Positions 28,501 through 36,399 of a stretch of 64,000 bases of DNA are shown here, in pieces. How positions within the stretch are numbered: position 1 is the first letter of the stretch; each line of letters begins with the position of its first letter. The notes under the pieces are model-generated. The model saw only the letters and a program-made list of their open reading frames with translations. It was not told the DNA's origin and did not search any database. The stretch covers positions 82,343-146,342 of the forward strand of contig NZ_FRDA01000011.1 in assembly GCF_900143095.1 (NCBI RefSeq), written 5' to 3'. The stretch comes from Pseudomonas asturiensis (lineage in GTDB: Bacteria > Pseudomonadota > Gammaproteobacteria > Pseudomonadales > Pseudomonadaceae). A program made the translations under genes and the position numbers.

Positions 28501-30792
28501 GGCCAAAAGCAGGCCAGCACGCTGACGATGGCCAATGGCGAGACCATCACCTACCGCTACAACCTGGCGCTTACGGACCAGATTGTATCCAGCGTCAGTA
28601 CGGTTGCTGGCGAAAGTTCCGAGTTCGACTATGACGCTGTCAGCGCTCGCCTGACGCGCACCCGGAACGCTCAGGGCACGCGTGTTTATGATTACGACGT
28701 TCTCAACCGCTTGCGTGAAGAAACCTGGACTGATCATCAGGGCAAGCCCTGGAAAACGGCTCATCAGACATCGCTGCAGGGTCGGCAGCTCAAACGCACC
28801 GAGCACCAGCAGGACAATCAGCCTGCACTTGAAACGGTGTTTAAGTATGACGCACAAGGCCGGGTCGAAAGGATTCAGCAGGGCAGCCTCGAGGCGTCCT
28901 TCGAATACAACGGCCTGAGCCAGATGCAGCGTATGGTCGCGCAAGACCACGCAGCCAATACTGCCCTGACCACGTCGCTCAAATACGACAGCCAGGGTCG
29001 GGAAGTGCTGCGAACCCAGTCCATGAATGAACAGCACCAACGCACCCTTGAACAGGTATGGCAAGCGGACGGACTGCTGGAAAGCCGGCACTTGAAACAG
29101 GCCGATACCAGCCTGCTGCAAGAACTGTTCAGCTACGACACCCGTGGTCGCCTGACGAACCACAGGTGTTCAGGCAGCACGCTGCCGCGCGACGCCTTGG
29201 GACGGCAAATCGTCAGTCAGTTATTCACCTTCGACGCGCTGGACAATATCACGCTTGCCAAGACCAGCTTTCCCGACTCAAGCGAGTTAGCAAATTTCCA
29301 CTACGCCAGCGACGACCCGTGCCGACTGTCGAGTATCAGTTACAGTCCGGCCAGAGCCACACCCGATCCAGTCTTCACCTACGATGCGAACGGCAATCTG
29401 CTCAATGATGAACGCGGGCAACGACTGGATTACGACAGTCAGAATCGCCTGCTGAGTGTCACGCCTGCTGAAGGTCAGCCCCTCAGTACGTACCGTTATG
29501 ACAGCCACGATAATCTGGTCGCATCCCGTCATGGCGACGACGAAACACTGCGGTTCTATCAGGGACATCAGTTGAGTTCGAGTGTCCTGAATGGAACATA
29601 CACACGATACCTGTACGTCGGTGAAGAGCCGCTGGCCCAGCAAACCGAGGGTGAGGGTAATGACGATGAATGCGTGCTGCTGCTGACCGACGCGAGCAGA
29701 AGCGTATCCGGCGAATTTCAGCGCGACAAACTTCGCACAGCGGTCTACAACGCCTATGGCGAACAGCACGCTGATGAGCCGTTGCTGTGCACGCTTGGGT
29801 TCAACGGCGAAGCGCGTGAGCCGGGCAGTGGCTGGTATCTGCTGGGCAGGGGCTATCGAGCGTACAACCCCTGCCTGATGCGCTTCCATTCCCCTGACTA
29901 TCTCAGCCCCTTCGGCTCCGGTGGCGTCAACCCCTACGTCTACTGCCTGGGCAATCCGATCGCCCTGCGCGACCCCACTGGTCACGACGCCAGCAGCCAG
30001 AGTGGCCGGTTGCGGCGGCCGGATGAGGATCAGTATCCAGCCGAAAAGGGAGGCGCCGGCTGGGAGGCATGGCTGGGGGTCGCGGTCAGTGTGTTTGTCA
30101 CTGCGATAGGCATCGCGTTTACCGTGGGTACGCTTGGCGCTGCCGCCCCGATCACCGGCCCCGTCACGGTTGCGGGGATTACGATGACAGCGTCTACAGC
30201 GACGACAGTCGCTACCGTCGCCGCTACAGCGACGGTTGTGGGTACAGGACTGAGCATCATTTCGACGAGCGCTCAATTCTACGCCGTTGCTGCGAACGAC
30301 GCGACCGCCTTACAGGTGTCGATGTGGACCGGCTACGCAGCGATACCTCTGGATTTTGGCGGTTTAATTCTTTTGAGCACGATCCGGTCTGCTGCAGCCG
30401 CAGCCAGGGCCACGGCGTCTCAGAGCACAAGATCGAGCATTGTGTCAGTGACCTCGGGGTTATCCGACGCCGGTGACGACCCGTTCAGAACCGTAGCCAA
30501 ACTCAGCGAAGCACCCCAAATACCCAGAACCGCATTGAAACCCGGCGTCGTGACGGCTGGCGCGTCCGCGTTACGCAAGCCTGGTGCCCAGGCAGCCAGA
30601 CCTGCCGGCGGCAGCGCGGTGCCCCATACGCCAACCCTGCAGAGCGCCCCGAACGCCAGTGCGCCAGTGACCCGAAGCGCTGCGCCGGCTACTGGTTTCG
30701 ACAGCACGAAAGCAGAGCTGACAGGCGTTATGGCAACACCATCAAATGCCAAGCCAGGCGCTTATGAATTAAATATGCTGGTGAGGGCGTAG
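25600..30792 (+). CDS. full-length Rhs/YD-repeat protein with Rhs core and a probably truncated C-terminal domain
   Basis: A 1730-residue protein. The N-terminus matches the toxin-less paralogue, followed by many YD repeats (YDTLNRL, YDGLGRCT, YDAQGRVE, YDANGNLLNDE, YDSQNRLL). The Rhs-associated core ends at about residue 1460 (LRFHSPDYLSPFG...NPIALRDPTGH), where SPFG and DPTG are 18 residues apart. The C-terminal about 270 residues hold a hydrophobic Ala/Thr/Val-rich stretch (about 1488-1567) that looks membrane-inserting, then a Pro/Ala-rich linker, and end abruptly (ELNMLVRA). An Arg/Thr-rich low-complexity insert lies at 101-145. There is no signal peptide, PAAR or VgrG link. The ATG at 25600 is chosen by alignment with the paralogue. 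This is a TccC/Rhs-type toxin-cocoon protein; its toxic activity is not identifiable and may be lost. Confidence 0.9.
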   Translation: MTTSTSVHSNALNFMSCLKSGVDPRTGLYSISINMPEVQSNGLRGPGIGLGLAYSQLNTLDNGYGLGWSLQLSSYDLGTHILSLGTGETFCIDGTGSADNRLRTRSTRSTRSTRHTKRTRHTKRTRHSRYTKSTRYAKRTRYTRYIDNIAAAEIPLTMSEKKLDTFHFYKQSETSFRIAHKSGLVEILQVHSSGTRRVAWPVQIIAPSGHSIKLKHTPFNNSLFMLESITDDEGQTLLNIARSSTSVKVGLLPTTDSSLSATFILSLATADKRVSRITLPTENNASWQFEYEYKTDEFLCIKHVRTPTGATEDILYTDTGHEFPVSANRKPIPRVTRHITTPGFSQHTIDVRYTYKDRQQRSRNFLGAGLNIYWEDNGLDNLFKYIDEYDYVCTESLWVDDKAVRSIERTFNRFHLQTLEVTTQNNNSKTVQTSYYIQPRVKYAMQPAYCLLPKEVTTTWTEQNPSSPELTRSRSETSSKTYDPHGNLLVHIRADGIRETSTWYPAEGEDGCPASPEGFIDKLKDKTTTPAASSQNTAQIVCTRYRYTALPALTRQLDDEFQMPDWIVAEGETTVELDADGVDSEPALQQIQLKHVNQPGDRAQHGQIQSRTQTLGGHSIVTAYTYSTLISPELNVPVQQIVEHVSTGFDNVSKTVLRQLSTLTSHELLVREDGVETRKVYDTLNRLTLETVAPGTPFEARRQYQYFLCANQGEQAEQVLTNARGVLTRTRMDGLGRAIHEEQSHLNSNDPFAMQQIFAAAYDKWNNLEQETTFDWLGDDLPPLALTRSFAYDDWNQRCCITGVDGVRSYRIVDPIGNEAHNNPVQRSWIASAGPTPLVSHRSEIWLNLFNKPDRIIDRDEAGNELGKRSFLYDGLGRCTQQTDELQHKTQFSYDAWSRMITTILPDTSMVRRDYAQHSSAELPVSLEVAHPDGVTRTVAGTQAFDGLERMTETRVGTRTEQYTYEGGQKQASTLTMANGETITYRYNLALTDQIVSSVSTVAGESSEFDYDAVSARLTRTRNAQGTRVYDYDVLNRLREETWTDHQGKPWKTAHQTSLQGRQLKRTEHQQDNQPALETVFKYDAQGRVERIQQGSLEASFEYNGLSQMQRMVAQDHAANTALTTSLKYDSQGREVLRTQSMNEQHQRTLEQVWQADGLLESRHLKQADTSLLQELFSYDTRGRLTNHRCSGSTLPRDALGRQIVSQLFTFDALDNITLAKTSFPDSSELANFHYASDDPCRLSSISYSPARATPDPVFTYDANGNLLNDERGQRLDYDSQNRLLSVTPAEGQPLSTYRYDSHDNLVASRHGDDETLRFYQGHQLSSSVLNGTYTRYLYVGEEPLAQQTEGEGNDDECVLLLTDASRSVSGEFQRDKLRTAVYNAYGEQHADEPLLCTLGFNGEAREPGSGWYLLGRGYRAYNPCLMRFHSPDYLSPFGSGGVNPYVYCLGNPIALRDPTGHDASSQSGRLRRPDEDQYPAEKGGAGWEAWLGVAVSVFVTAIGIAFTVGTLGAAAPITGPVTVAGITMTASTATTVATVAATATVVGTGLSIISTSAQFYAVAANDATALQVSMWTGYAAIPLDFGGLILLSTIRSAAAAARATASQSTRSSIVSVTSGLSDAGDDPFRTVAKLSEAPQIPRTALKPGVVTAGASALRKPGAQAARPAGGSAVPHTPTLQSAPNASAPVTRSAAPATGFDSTKAELTGVMATPSNAKPGAYELNMLVRA
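25900..26034 (+). repeat. Arg/Thr-rich coding minisatellite inside the Rhs gene
   Basis: This 135-bp stretch encodes about 45 residues made of imperfect repeats of the type (S/H/Y)T(R/K), for example RSTRSTRSTRHTKRTRHTKR. The DNA is built from degenerate 9-nt (ACACGAAGC-like) and longer units. The paralogue lacks it: GDELLMSEKK there corresponds to sequence on either side of the insert here. Confidence 0.85.
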
Positions 30793-30800
30793 AGCTGTAG

Positions 30801-30932
30801 CCGGATGACTTCCGCCGACAGGAAAAATGCTTTGTCGGCGGAAGCATCAAATGGCTTGCGTCTGCAAACGTGCAGGTAGGCCACACAACGCCTGAATGGC
30901 AGCTTATATTTGACGCTTTCCAAAGCATGTAA
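30801..30932 (+). pseudogene. out-of-frame remnant of the Rhs C-terminal domain
   Basis: Immediately after the Rhs stop, a different frame reads 43 residues (PDDFRRQEKCFVGGSIKW...TPEWQLIFDAFQSM) up to a TAA at 30930. The composition is protein-like, there is no good start codon or ribosome site, and a TAG (30798-30800) lies just before it. Upstream of that TAG the same frame continues IKYAGEGVEL back to 30768. The simplest reading is that the Rhs toxin domain once ran on through here and was broken by a frameshift plus a nonsense codon. A short unrelated relic is the alternative. Confidence 0.5.
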
Positions 30933-31216
30933 CAGTTCATGTCCAAAGTTGCTCCCAAAGCGACTTCAAAACCCATCCATAAAGCAGTATCTATTTCTCA
31001 CTGCCAGCCATTCGCACACCCTTAGTTTAAATAGGATCTTTCCTACAAACTACGTCACCGAAAAACCCAACTTTACTCTATGTCAGAGACGAAACCTGGA
31101 TTTAAACTTCTGCCCGTCATGACAACAGCGCATACCATTAAAATAATGAAACAAAGATTCACATAAATATCTTGTAACTCATAAATTTTGTAACTTAAAC
31201 CGCATAAGGTCTTACT
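30933..31216. promoter_or_regulatory. AT-rich leader of the fimbrial operon
   Basis: The base composition falls sharply compared with the genes on either side. The last 100 bp contain two direct copies of TTGTAACT (31173-31180 and 31189-31196) spaced 16 bp, followed by AAGG about 8 nt before the start codon. The region probably holds the fimbrial promoter and a regulator site. I saw no inverted repeat pair suggesting an invertible switch. Confidence 0.45.
31173..31196. promoter_or_regulatory. direct-repeat operator candidate before the fimbrial subunit
   Basis: Two exact TTGTAACT copies with starts 16 bp apart lie 20-45 bp before the TTG start of the pilin gene. Spacing and position fit a dimeric regulator site overlapping the promoter or leader. 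No known consensus is claimed. Confidence 0.35.
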
Positions 31217-31768
31217 TTGAAAACGACTCTATCTGCATTTGCACTGGCCCTGACTGCCGCACTGACAGGCACCTCAGCTTTCGCCAACACCGGCACCATC
31301 AACTTCGAGGGGCAAATCACCAGCAGCACCTGCCCCATCGAAGTGGTCAACCCCGGGGATGGCTCGGTCGGCAACCTGGTAAAAATGGGCAGCATCGAAG
31401 CCAGCCGTTTTACCAAGGTCGGTCAGGAGTACAGTGGCAAGCGGTTTGCCTTGCGCTTGAACGACACAGGCACCTGCGGCCTGACCGGCACCGGCGACGT
31501 GGCCACCGTCACCTTCAACGGAGCGTCCGACGCATCTGGCGACTACTTCGCCGTCACCCCTACCGCCGATGGTGCCACGGGCGTGGCAATCGTCATCAAG
31601 GACCATACCGGTAAATCCATCGAGCCAGGGGGCACCTCTGCAGCGTATCCGCTGGTCGAGGACGGCATCACCGACATGGCATTCGCCGCTTACTACCGCT
31701 CGACTGCAGCGGCAGTCACTGCCGGTGTTGCATCGGCAGACGTGCAGTTTGTCGTAGCCGTGAACTGA
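31217..31768 (+). CDS. type 1-like fimbrial major subunit
   Basis: A 183-residue pilin exported by Sec and polymerised by the chaperone-usher route. The signal peptide KTTLSAFALALTAALTGTSAFA is cleaved before NTGTINFEG. The mature protein opens with the donor strand and pilin signature GTINFEGQITSSTCPIE. One cysteine pair (in STCPIE and GTCGLTG) forms the standard disulfide. The C-terminal VQFVVAVN is the beta-zipper for chaperone recognition. The start codon is TTG (31217), with AAGG upstream and no suitable ATG nearby, which may hold expression down. It is the first gene of a four-gene operon. Confidence 0.92.
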   Translation: MKTTLSAFALALTAALTGTSAFANTGTINFEGQITSSTCPIEVVNPGDGSVGNLVKMGSIEASRFTKVGQEYSGKRFALRLNDTGTCGLTGTGDVATVTFNGASDASGDYFAVTPTADGATGVAIVIKDHTGKSIEPGGTSAAYPLVEDGITDMAFAAYYRSTAAAVTAGVASADVQFVVAVN

Positions 31769-31877
31769 AACGTCCATTCGCCCGCTTCTAGTGCAATGGT
31801 CCACGCGCCATTCACCGCAAGCGTCTGCATGCACCCGGCCCTTTGCCAAGGGCCGGGTGCACAAGGTAAGTACCCTC

Positions 31878-32633
31878 ATGATCAGCGCAACCCGTCAACC
31901 TTTCTCCATCAGGCATGCACTGGGTATCGGAACCGCCCTACTCATGCTTGCCGCTGCCGTGCCCACTGCCCAGGCCGCGTTGACCGTCAATATGACCCGC
32001 GTTGTGTTCAACAGCGACAAACGCAACGCATCGGTCATCATCTCCAACCCCAGCGACCGAACGTTCGCGGTCCAGACCTGGGTCAACACTGTGGCTGACG
32101 ACACCACCAGCCTGGTGCCTTTTGCATCTTCGCCGCCCCTGTTTCGCCTCAATCCGGGCAAGGAACAACAAGTGCAGATCAACGGTTTGCCCAATGACTT
32201 GCCGGATGATCGGGAATCGTTGTTCTTTTTCAATGTTCAGGAAATTCCCCAGGCAGACAATACGCAAAGCAACGTTCTGAACATCGCACTGCGTACGCGG
32301 CTGAAACTGTTCTATCGTCCCGCCCAGTTGAAAGACAACCCCATGTCGCGCCTCAAGGACCTGCAATGGACGGTGAAACAAGTTGCTGGCAAGACGCAGC
32401 TTGTAGCAACAAATCCTGGCCCCTTTCATGTGTCGTTTATTCGCCTTGAAGTCATAGGCAATGGCAGGACCGAAAAACTCCAACAAGCCGCCATGCTGGG
32501 TCCGTTCACCTCTCAGAGCTATGACCTGAGCGACATGAAAGCCACAACGGATCTGCAGGTCGTGTTTTCCGCCATCAACGATTACGGCGGCTACAGCACC
32601 GCGCTGACTGCCCAGGCCACGCTGGCACCTTAA
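31878..32633 (+). CDS. fimbrial periplasmic chaperone
   Basis: A 251-residue PapD/FimC-type chaperone that folds fimbrial subunits by donor-strand complementation and carries them to the usher. A signal peptide (about 1-33, ending TAQA) precedes ALTVNMTRVVFNSDKRNASVIISNPS, the typical first strand region. The subunit-binding signature appears as SLFFFNVQEIPQ...NVLNIALRTRLKLFYRP. The two-domain length is normal. The ATG at 31878 is preferred because it starts the signal peptide; the frame is open further upstream without a plausible leader. It follows the pilin by about 110 bp. Confidence 0.93.
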   Translation: MISATRQPFSIRHALGIGTALLMLAAAVPTAQAALTVNMTRVVFNSDKRNASVIISNPSDRTFAVQTWVNTVADDTTSLVPFASSPPLFRLNPGKEQQVQINGLPNDLPDDRESLFFFNVQEIPQADNTQSNVLNIALRTRLKLFYRPAQLKDNPMSRLKDLQWTVKQVAGKTQLVATNPGPFHVSFIRLEVIGNGRTEKLQQAAMLGPFTSQSYDLSDMKATTDLQVVFSAINDYGGYSTALTAQATLAP

Positions 32634-32670
32634 AAAAGCCTCGACCGGTTTCTTTCCCAGGACATTGAAC

Positions 32671-35190
32671 ATGCCCCTATTACCCGACCCCGGGCTCATA
32701 CCGGTGCGCCTGCGTTTCATGCATTTGATGATCGTTTGCAGCAGCGGCGCCCTGATTCTGAAAAGCACTCCGGCCATGGCCTCACCACCCACCGCCTTTC
32801 AGTCCGGCTTTCTGCGCCAGGGATCCGCCTATTCAGACGATGCCGCGATCAGAGCGCTGGATCTGCTTTCGAATGCCGAGGACGTTGCTCCAGGCGATCA
32901 CTGGGTCGAAATCCAGATCAATATGCGTTACTTCGGCCAACGAAATATCCGCTTTGAGCTCGACCCGCAACACCAACGCCTGCTGCCCTGCCTGTCCAGA
33001 GAACTGCTGGAGCAAATGGGCCTGCGCACCGAGAGTCTCGCCGACGGGTCCGGGCTGCAGGAACGCTGTGTCGATCTGTTGCAGACAGTGCCTGGATCTC
33101 AGATCGAGTTTGATGGCAGCCAACTGCACCTGGCGATTTCGATTCCGCAAATCGCCATGCGCCGTGATGCGATAGGCCGCACAGATCCAGCGCTTTGGGA
33201 TTACGGCATCAACGCAGCGTTCTTCAGCTATCAGGCCTCAGCCCAACAGAGCACCGGTCGTGCAATGGGCAGACGCAACAGCGCAGACCTGTATCTCAAT
33301 ACCGGGATCAACCTGGGTGCGTGGCGGCTGCGCAGCAATCAGAGCATGCGTCACGACGAAGAAGGCCGTCGCGAATGGACGAGAGCCTATGCCTACGCAC
33401 AACGCGATATCCCAGGCGCTCATGCGAACCTCACCCTGGGCGAAACCTACACCAGCGGGGACGTTTTCCGGAGTCTGCCGATCAAGGGGGCGCTAATCAG
33501 AACGGATCAGGAAATGCTCCCCGACACCTTGCAAGGCTATGCGCCTGTGGTGCGTGGCGTCGCGCACAGCAGGGCCAAACTTGAAGTGTTGCAGAACGGC
33601 TATCCGATCTATTCCACATACGTCAGCGCCGGCCCCTACGAGATCGATGACCTGACCACTGCGGGCAATGGCGAACTCGAAATCGTGCTGACCGAGGCCG
33701 ATGGTCAGGTCCGACGCTTCATTCAACCCTACGCCACTATCAACAACCTGTTGCGCGAAGGCGTCTGGAAATACAGCGCCGCACTGGGCCGTTACAACGG
33801 CCTCGATGCTACCGAACAACCCTGGCTGTGGCAGGGCACGCTGGCCTTGGGCACGGGTTGGAACTCAACGCTTTACTCAGGCCTGATGGCGAGCGGTTTC
33901 TACCGTGCTACAGCGCTGGGCGTGTCCAGGGACATGGGCTCTCTGGGCGCTTTGGCCTTCGACCTGACGCATTCGAACGCAGAGATCGACAAGCCCGGGC
34001 AACGTAGTGTGCAGGGCTTGAGTCATGCCCTCAAGTACGGAAAGGCATTCGCGACCAACACCAACCTGCGTTTCGCCGGTTATCGCTATTCCACCGAGGG
34101 CTACAGAGACTTTGATGAAGCGGTGCGCCAGCGCAGCGACGACAGTACGTTCAGGGGCAGTCGCCGGAGCCGTCTGGAAGCTTCAATTCATCAACGCCTC
34201 GGTACGCGCAGCAGCGTCAGCCTGACGCTGTCACAGCAGGATTACTGGAACAGCGACCGCGAACAGCGGCAGTTTCAATTCAACGTCAATACCCAGCACG
34301 CAGGCGTTAACTACAACCTCTACGCCTCTCAATCACTGAGCGATGGCCGCAGCCGCGAGAGCAGTCGGCAGGTCGGACTCAGCGTGTCCATGCCCCTCGA
34401 CTTCGGGCACTCAAGCAACGTCACGTTCGACCTGCAGAACAGCGCCAACCGTCAAAGCCAGCGCGCCAGCCTGAGCGGCAGCCTGGACGACAACCGGCTG
34501 AGTTATCGCACCAGCCTGAGCAACGACAACGGCCAGCAACAAAGTGCGGGCGTTGCGATCGGTTACCAGACGGCATTCGGCGGTATCGGCGCAGGGCTGA
34601 CGCAAGGCAGCGATTACCGAAGCGCGTCGATCACTGCCAATGGGGCCGTACTGCTGCATGACGACGGCATTGAGCTGGGCCCCAACCTTGGCGATACCAT
34701 CGCGCTGGTACAAGTACCCGAAACAGCAGACGTAGGCATCATGAATGCGACGGGCGTCAAGACAGACCGCCGCGGCTACGCGCTGGTGCCTTATCTGCGT
34801 CCGTATCGGTACAACCAGATCGCTCTGCAGACCAACGAACTGGGACCGGAAGTGGAGATTGATAACGGCAGCGCTCAAGTGCTTCCCGCCCGAGGCGCAG
34901 TGGTCAAAACCACCTTTGCAGCACGCAAGGTCACACGGTTGATCCTCCATGCACGTACCCGCGATGGTCAAATGCTGCCCTTCGGTGCCCAGGTCAGCGA
35001 CGCGCAGGGCAACCTGATGGGGATCACCGGTCAGGGAGGACAGATCGTGCTTTCGACCGGCATGCACCCGCAAATCCTTGACGTACGCTGGGGCCAGGAG
35101 GTCGAGCCACAGTGCCGACTGCACATCGATCCTGCCCGGATGCCCCTGAATAAAGGCTATCGAGTGCAGTCGCTGATGTGCAGCCCATGA
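32671..35190 (+). CDS. fimbrial outer-membrane usher
   Basis: An 839-residue FimD/PapC-type usher, the outer-membrane channel that assembles and exports the fimbria. After a leader (hydrophobic stretch about 15-38) come the N-terminal chaperone-binding domain (QSGFLRQG, YFGQRNIRFELD), a long beta-barrel, and the plug region (ETYTSGDVFRSLPIKGALIRTDQEMLPD, YAPVVRGVAHSRAKLEVLQNGYPIY). C-terminal domains follow (PFGAQVSD, GMHPQILDVRWGQE) with a terminal Cys pair. The ATG at 32671 has AGGA upstream, and a TTG two codons earlier is also in frame. The stop overlaps an ATG (ATGA) that could couple translation to the next gene. Confidence 0.95.
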   Translation: MPLLPDPGLIPVRLRFMHLMIVCSSGALILKSTPAMASPPTAFQSGFLRQGSAYSDDAAIRALDLLSNAEDVAPGDHWVEIQINMRYFGQRNIRFELDPQHQRLLPCLSRELLEQMGLRTESLADGSGLQERCVDLLQTVPGSQIEFDGSQLHLAISIPQIAMRRDAIGRTDPALWDYGINAAFFSYQASAQQSTGRAMGRRNSADLYLNTGINLGAWRLRSNQSMRHDEEGRREWTRAYAYAQRDIPGAHANLTLGETYTSGDVFRSLPIKGALIRTDQEMLPDTLQGYAPVVRGVAHSRAKLEVLQNGYPIYSTYVSAGPYEIDDLTTAGNGELEIVLTEADGQVRRFIQPYATINNLLREGVWKYSAALGRYNGLDATEQPWLWQGTLALGTGWNSTLYSGLMASGFYRATALGVSRDMGSLGALAFDLTHSNAEIDKPGQRSVQGLSHALKYGKAFATNTNLRFAGYRYSTEGYRDFDEAVRQRSDDSTFRGSRRSRLEASIHQRLGTRSSVSLTLSQQDYWNSDREQRQFQFNVNTQHAGVNYNLYASQSLSDGRSRESSRQVGLSVSMPLDFGHSSNVTFDLQNSANRQSQRASLSGSLDDNRLSYRTSLSNDNGQQQSAGVAIGYQTAFGGIGAGLTQGSDYRSASITANGAVLLHDDGIELGPNLGDTIALVQVPETADVGIMNATGVKTDRRGYALVPYLRPYRYNQIALQTNELGPEVEIDNGSAQVLPARGAVVKTTFAARKVTRLILHARTRDGQMLPFGAQVSDAQGNLMGITGQGGQIVLSTGMHPQILDVRWGQEVEPQCRLHIDPARMPLNKGYRVQSLMCSP

Positions 35191-35234
35191 AAGCAGGTAC
35201 GACGCACGCGCGCCGCCCACCCAGAGAAACCCGC

Positions 35235-36356
35235 ATGAATAAAGTAACGAACCGCCTGGCTTCAGGCCTCATGGCCATCGCCGTCAGCCAGAGCGCGACC
35301 GCCCTGGCAGCGGTGAAGGCACCTACCCCGACCAATGACTGTTTCTGGATTTCCAGTCCGGGAATCAAGGACTTTCGTCGCGATGTCGGCACGCTGTACG
35401 TCGCCAGAGACGCACGGATCGGGAGCGTTATCGGCACCGTCGACATGAACGCACGTACGACCGATCTGGCCGGGCTTGAAGCGGCTTGCACCAATGACGG
35501 AACCGCACTGCTCGAGTTTAACGCGGTCGCGACAGCGCCGGTTTTTCCGGGCATCGTGGACCCGATCAATGGCGAAGACGTGACCGGCAAGATCATACAG
35601 ACCAATATTCCAGGCGTCGGTATAAGGGTCAAACTGGGCTTTCCGTACATGGCACCAGCGGTATGTGCCAATTGCTTTGTACCCGTGGACGGCGACCCTA
35701 GCGTGCCCTACCTCGCGCTCAACGATCATCAGAAAATGCTCACCTCGCTTCAGATAACGCATTTGACCAATCGCGTTACCTTGATCAAGACCGGACCGAT
35801 TCCCAGCGGCCCCCAAGTGCTGGATGGCAGCGAGCTGTGGTCCGCGAGCGTGACGACCCTTGGCAGGATCATGCGCTACGCAGTGGTCGGCACCGTGATT
35901 CAGGCCCAGTGCAGCGTCGGCGCAAATCCGGTCAGTGCCGATCCGGTAAAGCTGGGTGAGTGGGATACAACAGACTTCACCGGGCCGGGCTTCACCACTC
36001 CCCCGGTGCCCTTCAGCATTGCACTGAGCAACTGCGAAACGGACACCCGTGCAGGGTTTGTCGCCACGGCCCATATCCAGCTCGATGGGGTGAAAGGCTC
36101 GACGCCGATAGGACCGCCCGACAGTGGCGTGTTCAGCCTGACCAGCGATTCGAGCGCCCAGGGACTGGGCATCCAGATTCTCAAGGCCGACGCCGTAACC
36201 CCCATGGAACTGCAGACCGAAGTCCCCCTGACGGCCATCACGCCAGGGGATATCGTGTTGAATTTCAACGCCCGGTTCTACCAGACAGGCCCCAGTAGCG
36301 CCGTCCGGCCGGGCCTGGCAAAGGGAGCGCTCAGCTTCACGATGACCTACAAATAG
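35235..36356 (+). CDS. fimbrial tip protein / adhesin, two-domain
   Basis: A 373-residue exported protein at the end of the fimbrial operon. The leader MNKVTNRLASGLMAIAVSQSATALA is followed by an N-terminal region with its own cysteines (NDCFW, EAACTN, CANCF). The C-terminal pilin-like domain runs from about 215 (VGTVIQAQCSVGA...LSNCETD) to the end strand GALSFTMTYK. The FimH-like order of a receptor-binding domain plus a pilin domain fits a tip adhesin. The ligand cannot be read from the sequence. The ATG at 35235 gives a clean signal peptide. An upstream ATG at 35187 overlapping the usher stop would add 16 residues and is a real alternative. Confidence 0.82.
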   Translation: MNKVTNRLASGLMAIAVSQSATALAAVKAPTPTNDCFWISSPGIKDFRRDVGTLYVARDARIGSVIGTVDMNARTTDLAGLEAACTNDGTALLEFNAVATAPVFPGIVDPINGEDVTGKIIQTNIPGVGIRVKLGFPYMAPAVCANCFVPVDGDPSVPYLALNDHQKMLTSLQITHLTNRVTLIKTGPIPSGPQVLDGSELWSASVTTLGRIMRYAVVGTVIQAQCSVGANPVSADPVKLGEWDTTDFTGPGFTTPPVPFSIALSNCETDTRAGFVATAHIQLDGVKGSTPIGPPDSGVFSLTSDSSAQGLGIQILKADAVTPMELQTEVPLTAITPGDIVLNFNARFYQTGPSSAVRPGLAKGALSFTMTYK

Positions 36357-36360
36357 CACC

Positions 36361-36389
36361 GGTTGCGCAGACTCATTGTCTGCGCAACC
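36361..36389. terminator. bidirectional terminator between the fimbrial operon and an Ig-like gene
   Basis: GGTTGCGCAGAC (36361-36372) and its exact inverse (36378-36389) form a 12-bp stem with a 5-nt loop, placed between two convergent stop codons. There is no strong T run, but the position and stem strength make a shared terminator likely. Confidence 0.7.
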
Positions 36390-36399
36390 TGGGTCATGA

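Noticed and set aside
8808..30792. A classical Tc toxin (TcA plus TcB-TcC) locus
   Set aside because: The giant proteins show no TcA features (no neuraminidase-like, receptor-binding or pore regions recognised), and the Rhs proteins lack the SpvB/TcB N-terminus as far as I can see.
25600..30792. A type VI secretion Rhs effector
   Set aside because: There is no PAAR domain, VgrG, Hcp, EagR chaperone or immunity gene in the window.
30728..30976. A minus-strand 82-codon frame after the full-length Rhs gene as a possible immunity gene
   Set aside because: It is antisense to the plus-strand toxin remnant, overlaps the Rhs 3' end and lacks a ribosome site.
30933..31216. A phase-variable invertible promoter before the fimbrial operon
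   Set aside because: No flanking inverted repeats and no recombinase gene are present.
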